Position numbers and translations under genes: made by a program. The notes beneath the pieces were generated by a model, which was given only the letters and a program-made list of their open reading frames with translations, ran no database searches and was not told where the DNA came from. Positions 49,852 through 53,247 of a stretch of DNA of 53,247 nucleotides are shown here, in pieces (within the stretch, counting starts at the first letter, position 1; every line of letters begins with the position of its first letter). The DNA comes from Gilvimarinus gilvus (GTDB lineage: Bacteria > Pseudomonadota > Gammaproteobacteria > Pseudomonadales > Cellvibrionaceae), in contig NZ_JAULRU010000344.1 of the NCBI RefSeq assembly GCF_030518155.1, forward strand, positions 1-53,247, given 5' to 3'.

Positions 49852-50868
49852 TTAATGCAAATCCTGTGCAAGCCGAAAACCCATCAGACTATAGCGCATG
49901 GCTGGGTTGTTGATAAAACGGAAAGCGACACGCAGATCCCCTCTGTGGAAGTACCAGGAACCCCCGCGCGCAACCCGGTTGGCACAATCACCTCCATTTT
50001 CTTCCTCCCACGCCTCTCCGTTCACCGGTGCGTCAATGTAATTGTCATGCCAGCAGTCTTCTGTCCACTCCCAGACATTGCCGTGCATATCGTGTAAACC
50101 AAAGGCATTGGCTTGAAAGCTGCCGACAGGGGCCGTGAACACATAACCATCATCGCAGGCGACCCATTCGGGCCAAGCGTGACCCTTTGGCAGAGCAGTC
50201 TGGTCGCCGATATTGCCATAGCGGCACATGGCGGTCACATCGGTACCATGGCTGTATGTGGTGCTGCTACCGGCCCGTGCGGCGTACTCCCATTCCGCTT
50301 CCGTAGGCAGGCGATATGCCCGTTCATCGGGCGGCAAGTGGGTTTCGTTGAACCAAGTGATGTAGGCCAAGGCATCCTGCCGGCTCACACACGGTACCGG
50401 ATGCGCGTCGCTGCCCTGCTCCAACCCATAAAGTGTCGCGTTGCGCCAGTTCTGGTTCGCCGACCAGCCCCAATTACCGTTGCCATCATCACGCACATCG
50501 AGAGTAAGGCAGCCCCTGTCCGCCTCCTCCTCTGCTTGAGTGAGGTAACCGGTCGCATCCACAAATGCCCTGAATTGGCCACGCGTGACTTCATGTTTGC
50601 CCATGGCAAAGGCCTTGGCCAGGGTCACCTTATGCTGCGGGCCCTCGGCTTCGCTGCGCCCCTCTTCGGAAGCTGGGCTGCCCATCAGAAAACTGCCCGC
50701 CGGCACCACGATCATTTCCGGGCAATTGTCGCAGGCCCTATACGCAGTACCTGCCACGTGCTGTGTTCTGTCGGATGTGGAAGAGGTGTCAGACTCCTGC
50801 TCAGCACAGGCGCTCAACACCAAGCAAGCACTGACAAACAATAAAGAAAAGCGATTGCGGATACGCAT
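49852..50868 (-). CDS. Lipoprotein with formylglycine-generating-enzyme-like (FGE/SUMF1) domain
   Basis: The 338-residue protein starts at the ATG at 50868 (after AAGGAGTCCTTTGTC), giving a lipoprotein signal peptide with lipobox LVLSAC. The FGE-sulfatase fold spans about 50-335: MIVVPAGSFLMGSPASEEGR, HEVTRGQFRAFVDATGY, YRLPTEAEWEYAARAGS, NAFGLHDMHGNVWEWTEDCW, and RVARGGSWYFHRGDLRVAFR. Some members oxidise Cys to formylglycine; many others are binding or ergothioneine/iron-related homologues. It shares one unusually long interval between attC7 and attC8 with the small membrane protein, so an attC may have been lost between them. Confidence 0.87.
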   Translation of the reverse strand: MRIRNRFSLLFVSACLVLSACAEQESDTSSTSDRTQHVAGTAYRACDNCPEMIVVPAGSFLMGSPASEEGRSEAEGPQHKVTLAKAFAMGKHEVTRGQFRAFVDATGYLTQAEEEADRGCLTLDVRDDGNGNWGWSANQNWRNATLYGLEQGSDAHPVPCVSRQDALAYITWFNETHLPPDERAYRLPTEAEWEYAARAGSSTTYSHGTDVTAMCRYGNIGDQTALPKGHAWPEWVACDDGYVFTAPVGSFQANAFGLHDMHGNVWEWTEDCWHDNYIDAPVNGEAWEEENGGDCANRVARGGSWYFHRGDLRVAFRFINNPAMRYSLMGFRLAQDLH

Positions 50869-51023
50869 GACAAAGGACTCCTTGAGTTCGAAAAAATTGC
50901 GACGAAGCTGCTCTTCCACATAGAAAGTAGACATTCCCAAGATGGCCAGTGTCTGTAGCGCTTTTGACTTTATCCGGCCAAAAGCGTACCTCAAAGTGTC
51001 TACTTTTCTTGGGGAACTTGGAT

Positions 51024-51137
51024 GCTTAACGCCGTGCTAAGCCGGCCGAACCGAGAGCGTAACACCGTGTGTACAATTGCGCAGCAATACGCTGGGTGGA
51101 GCGTAGGTGAAGGTTCGGCTTGAGCACCTTGTTGGGT
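51024..51137 (-). other. attC8 (114 bp)
   Basis: Minus strand: ACCCAACAAGGTGC at the 5' end and GGCGTTAAGC at the 3' end; both cores match the consensus perfectly. Stem arms include GAACCTTCACC/AGCCGAACC-type pairing. Confidence 0.88.
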
Positions 51138-51148
51138 GCCAGACTTGT

Positions 51149-51415
51149 TTAATGAGAATAATGGTAGCGGCAAGAAATAATAGTTAATTGTATATTTTTT
51201 ACAGCATAAACTAAGCGATTCGTTTCATCGATTCGACGCGACCAAAAACCCGAGAGGTTTTCTTTTAGTGGTTCAGGCTTGCCGATACCCTCGAACGGAG
51301 AGCGAATCGTATCCCGAATTAAAAGGTTAATTCGCTTTAACGTTTTTTTATCTTGCCCCTGCCAATATATGTAGTCTGACCATGCAGCTTCAGTCCAGCT
51401 CAGAATATCAATCAT
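51149..51415 (-). CDS. yoeB: YoeB-type mRNA interferase toxin (cassette copy)
   Basis: The 88-residue toxin starts MIDILSWTEAAWSDYIYWQG, then PLKENLSGFWSRRIDETNRL and the C-terminal ISCRYHYSH. The SRRID Arg and the C-terminal His-Tyr are the YoeB catalytic set. I chose the ATG at 51415 because it gives standard length; the longer frame extends into the antitoxin gene. It overlaps the antitoxin by 8 bases. Only distantly similar to the pair at 24.6 kb. Confidence 0.93.
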   Translation of the reverse strand: MIDILSWTEAAWSDYIYWQGQDKKTLKRINLLIRDTIRSPFEGIGKPEPLKENLSGFWSRRIDETNRLVYAVKNIQLTIISCRYHYSH

Positions 51416-51662
51416 CGGTAAGACTACGCTCCGCAACCTGACCATTTTTGAATTGCTCAATAGACTTCGTTAAATGGGCAACATTGGCGGGGCTCCGCAG
51501 GAGGTGAACCGTTTCCATAAGACCATTAAACTGATCTAAAGACATGACTACTGCGTCATCAGCGTCCCTACGAGAGATAATCGTGTAGTCAGCGTCGTTA
51601 ACTACTTGATCTAAAACACTTTTTAGTGAGTTTCTAGCCTCAGTAAAATTTACTACTTTCAT
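51408..51662 (-). CDS. yefM: YefM-type antitoxin (cassette copy)
   Basis: The 84-residue antitoxin has the classic YefM pattern MKVVNFTEARNSLKSVLDQV, TIISRRDADDAVVMSLDQF, LLRSPANVAHLTKSIEQFKN. The ATG at 51662 is preferred over an upstream start four codons earlier. It stands in the standard minus orientation, unlike the other toxin-antitoxin cassettes in this array. Its promoter carries two GTAC/GTTC-type repeats 12 bp apart, the known YefM operator geometry. Confidence 0.94.
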   Translation of the reverse strand: MKVVNFTEARNSLKSVLDQVVNDADYTIISRRDADDAVVMSLDQFNGLMETVHLLRSPANVAHLTKSIEQFKNGQVAERSLTDD

Positions 51663-51675
51663 AACAGAATGCACC

Positions 51676-51721
51676 TGTACAATATTTTGAACAAGTATAA
51701 CCTGTCCTATATATTGTGCAA
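51676..51721 (-). promoter_or_regulatory. Promoter and operator of the cassette yefM-yoeB
   Basis: On the minus strand TTGCAC (51721-51716) and TATACT (51699-51694) are separated by 16 bases. TGTTCA (51693-51688) and TGTACA (51681-51676) lie 12 bp apart between the -10 box and the ATG, which matches the paired YefM operator. Confidence 0.7.
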
Positions 51722-51746
51722 CTACTATTTACTATGGGCTACCATC

Positions 51747-51856
51747 ACCCAACGCCCGGCTAAATTGCCGGAACGGAGTTGGTTGTTTTGTGCGAGCGTA
51801 GCGGAAAAGCACAAAACGAACAACGCAGTGGGGTCGATTTGAGCCGTTTGTTAGTT
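51747..51856 (-). other. attC9 (110 bp)
   Basis: Minus strand: AACTAACAAACGGC at the 5' end, GGGCGTTGGGT at the 3' end. Long stem around GTTTTGTGC/GCACAAAAC. Same family as attC2 and attC11. Confidence 0.88.
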
Positions 51857-52252
51857 GCTCTCTGGCACGAGCCTACGTACCACTTTAAATGTCCAGTCTT
51901 TGGCGGATAATGTAACGTCACCAAATGAACCTACCAAATGAAACTGGCCATTGCCGATCTCAAAACTGTCAATTGTGTCGTAATCTGGTATCTCGTTTTC
52001 CATAACTTCGTTAGCATTAACTTGATCTATTGGCAATAACCCTCTTATTTTGTAAGGACTTCGAAACAATAGCCGTGCTTTTTTGTAGCATGTATGCTCG
52101 TTTTTTTCTGGAGCTTCATAATCCGGATGCCCAGGCCAAAGGCTAGCTTCCATATCTATGAAAAATGTTTCATCTGAGCGTTTCCACCCAATGACAAAAC
52201 TATCTTGTAGATCAACATTATTGAATACGTCTAATTCATTCCATTGCTTCAT
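51851..52252 (-). CDS. Hypothetical cassette protein
   Basis: The 133-residue protein is not from a family I recognise. It starts MKQWNELDVFNNVDLQDSFV and contains FFIDMEASLWPGHPDYEAP, ARLLFRSPYKIRGLLPID and a C-terminal FGDVTLSAKDWTFKVVRRLVP. It is soluble and mixed alpha/beta, with a fold suggestive of small immunity-like proteins, though I cannot assign it. The ATG at 52252 is chosen over an in-frame start five codons upstream. The stop TAA is in the attC9 core. Standard orientation. Confidence 0.7.
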   Translation of the reverse strand: MKQWNELDVFNNVDLQDSFVIGWKRSDETFFIDMEASLWPGHPDYEAPEKNEHTCYKKARLLFRSPYKIRGLLPIDQVNANEVMENEIPDYDTIDSFEIGNGQFHLVGSFGDVTLSAKDWTFKVVRRLVPESN

Positions 52253-52265
52253 AATTACTACTGAC

Positions 52266-52384
52266 AACTAACGCTTTGCTCACCTGCACATAATGCGGAG
52301 AGCGTTTTTGTGTAAAATGGAGCTACGCGACATACACAAAAACGAGCGTAGCAGTATGTGTCAGTGTGCAGCAATTTGTTATGC
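52266..52384 (-). other. attC10 (119 bp)
   Basis: Minus strand: GCATAACAAATTGC at the 5' end, AAAGCGTTAGTT at the 3' end. Very regular stem: CACATACTGC/GCATTATGTG and TTTTTGTGTA/TACACAAAAA. Confidence 0.9.
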
Positions 52385-52388
52385 AATT

Positions 52389-52982
52389 TTAAACTAGCTC
52401 TATCTCTAAGCAACCAAGCAGTCTAATTGCCTCGAAACGATCAAATTTTGCTTTTTTAATTTTATTTCTAAAAATATCAATATCGAAATCGGTTGCACCT
52501 GAAAAGTCTGCGCCCGATAAATTCGTATCAGAGAAAGAGGAACCGCTAAAGTCAGTATTCATGAAATTAGAGCTACTAAAATCCCCATCCCTAAAATCAA
52601 CATTGTGAGCTACACAGTTTTCGATAATTAGATCTTGTAGTGATAACCCATAAAATGAACTTTCACTTACAATACAATCATAGAACTGAATGGGCGAGCT
52701 AAATATCAGCCTAGGCCAAGCAATTTTAGCCCAGTCAATACCAATCAGCTTCGAATCTCGGAAAGTAACATCTGAGAACTTGCTGTATTCCATTTTTACT
52801 ATGCTTAAGTTGCATTTTGAAAATTCACAATCATAAAATTTAGACCTACTAAAAATAGCTCCAGAAAAATTACATCCTATAAAAGTACAGCCATCGAACT
52901 CCGTTGAAGATATCCTACTTTCCGAGAAATCTTCACCATCAAATGTTTTTGACCAATACTCCTTTTCCTCTCCAATACTCAC
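52389..52982 (-). CDS. Pentapeptide-repeat protein
   Basis: The 197-residue protein consists largely of A(D/N)LXX-type pentapeptides, e.g. CTFIGCNFSGAIFSRSKFYD and FMNTDFSGSSFSDTNLSGAD. These form a right-handed quadrilateral beta helix. Some members (Qnr type) mimic DNA and protect gyrase, others have unknown roles. The resemblance here is only to the repeat, so a quinolone role is not supported. GTG start after GAGGATATAAA. Standard cassette orientation, followed by attC10. Confidence 0.9.
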   Translation of the reverse strand: MSIGEEKEYWSKTFDGEDFSESRISSTEFDGCTFIGCNFSGAIFSRSKFYDCEFSKCNLSIVKMEYSKFSDVTFRDSKLIGIDWAKIAWPRLIFSSPIQFYDCIVSESSFYGLSLQDLIIENCVAHNVDFRDGDFSSSNFMNTDFSGSSFSDTNLSGADFSGATDFDIDIFRNKIKKAKFDRFEAIRLLGCLEIELV

Positions 52983-53006
52983 TTTATATCCTCGTTACTC
53001 CATGAT

Positions 53007-53100
53007 GCATAACGCCGCAAGCAGCTGCGGATTTGTAGTGGATTGTTTTGCGGTAGCGTAGCGTTAAACCGCAAAACAAGGAACGGAAAAGCCGTCAGAC
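53007..53100 (-). other. attC11, interrupted by an insertion sequence
   Basis: The plus-strand left side GCATAACGCCGC and the central stem (TTGTTTTGCGG / CCGCAAAACAA) are present. The opposite side ends near AAGCCGTCAGACTGC without a GTTRRRY core; IS-type sequence follows. The exact border is uncertain by a few bases. Confidence 0.7.
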
Positions 53101-53247
53101 TGCCTTGCCTTGATACTTATGATGACCTCCTCCTCTAGATTCCGGAGGAACCTTCTAAACTTAGAGTGCGAAAAAAAGTTAATCAAGAAGGAGATCATCT
53201 CATGAGATTTTATACCAAATCCCACAAATATTTTTGCGGAATCGATT
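53101..53247 (+). mobile_element. IS110/IS1111-type insertion sequence, left end (continues past window)
   Basis: It lies directly in attC11. About 100 bases precede the transposase start and contain inverse arms (GATGACCTCCT and AGGAGATCATC, one mismatch) and a TCCTCC...GGAGGA hairpin. Elements of the IS1111-attC group are known to insert in integron attC sites. The left border is estimated. Confidence 0.7.
53202..53247 (+). CDS. IS110-family transposase, N-terminal fragment
   Basis: Fifteen codons are visible: MRFYTKSHKYFCGID. This matches the start of IS110/IS1111 DEDD transposases, with the first catalytic Asp at residue 15. AAGGAGATCATCTC gives the ribosome site. The rest, and any guide-RNA region, lies beyond the window. 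Confidence 0.8.
   Translation, partial: MRFYTKSHKYFCGID

Noticed and set aside
52389-52982. Qnr quinolone-resistance gene
   Set aside because: The pentapeptide pattern alone is shared by many proteins; no specific Qnr landmarks were recognised.

Overview
The window looks like chromosomal DNA from a marine-type gammaproteobacterium, with a Cellvibrionales-like gene repertoire. This placement is inferred from gene content: the 3' end of tuf, Tad-type prepilins, FlgP/FlgT, a DsbD-redoxin pair, a very large PA14/DUF1080 lipoprotein and a leftward integron array. No rRNA, tRNA, CRISPR array or integrase gene was seen.

Layout. 1-9.4 kb: end of tuf, a LacI-type regulator, a hybrid sensor kinase with its OmpR-type regulator, and three consecutive class III prepilin-like genes (Flp, TadG-like, TadE-like). 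The last prepilin gene ends inside a 0.26-kb MITE-like element, which is followed by the severed C-terminus of a solute-binding protein. 9.5-21.7 kb: a YdeP-type molybdoenzyme, a membrane protein fused to a kinase-like domain that has lost its catalytic residues, a YhiN-type flavoprotein, flgT and flgP, an Omp85-type barrel, and an 1188-residue lipoprotein with cytochrome c, PA14, beta-propeller and DUF1080 domains. 21.7-25.6 kb: an accessory island. It holds a solitary integron cassette encoding a HEPN-type protein, a YaaC-family gene just downstream, a REP-like hairpin with 32-bp tandem repeats, and a YefM-YoeB toxin-antitoxin pair with a recognisable operator. 25.6-44.8 kb: mostly ordinary chromosomal genes, including MAPEG, DUF938, redoxin/DsbD, a chalcone-isomerase-like/TonB fusion, serA, trmO, a chemoreceptor, an AraC/AhpD-like pair and a secreted metalloprotease.

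45.1-53.2 kb is the distal part of a chromosomal integron. Eleven attC sites (nine complete, one deletion derivative, one interrupted) plus an attC scrap separate small cassettes. The attC sites read on the minus strand: they start TAACAA(A/G) and end G(C/T)GTTA. The integrase should therefore lie to the right of the window. Most cassette genes follow this minus orientation: a GNAT acetyltransferase, an FGE-like lipoprotein, YefM-YoeB, a pentapeptide-repeat protein and several unknowns. Four toxin-antitoxin units (ParE remnant, CcdAB, VapBC, MazEF) point the opposite way. The right edge enters an IS110/IS1111-type element that has split an attC site.

Three dispersed small-repeat families recur: a 7-bp tandem motif (ACRTCMG), a 12-bp-stem hairpin with compensated stem changes, and the MITE-like element. 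The most promising leads are the solitary HEPN cassette next to the YaaC gene, the membrane/pseudokinase fusion, and the IS1111-like element in attC.
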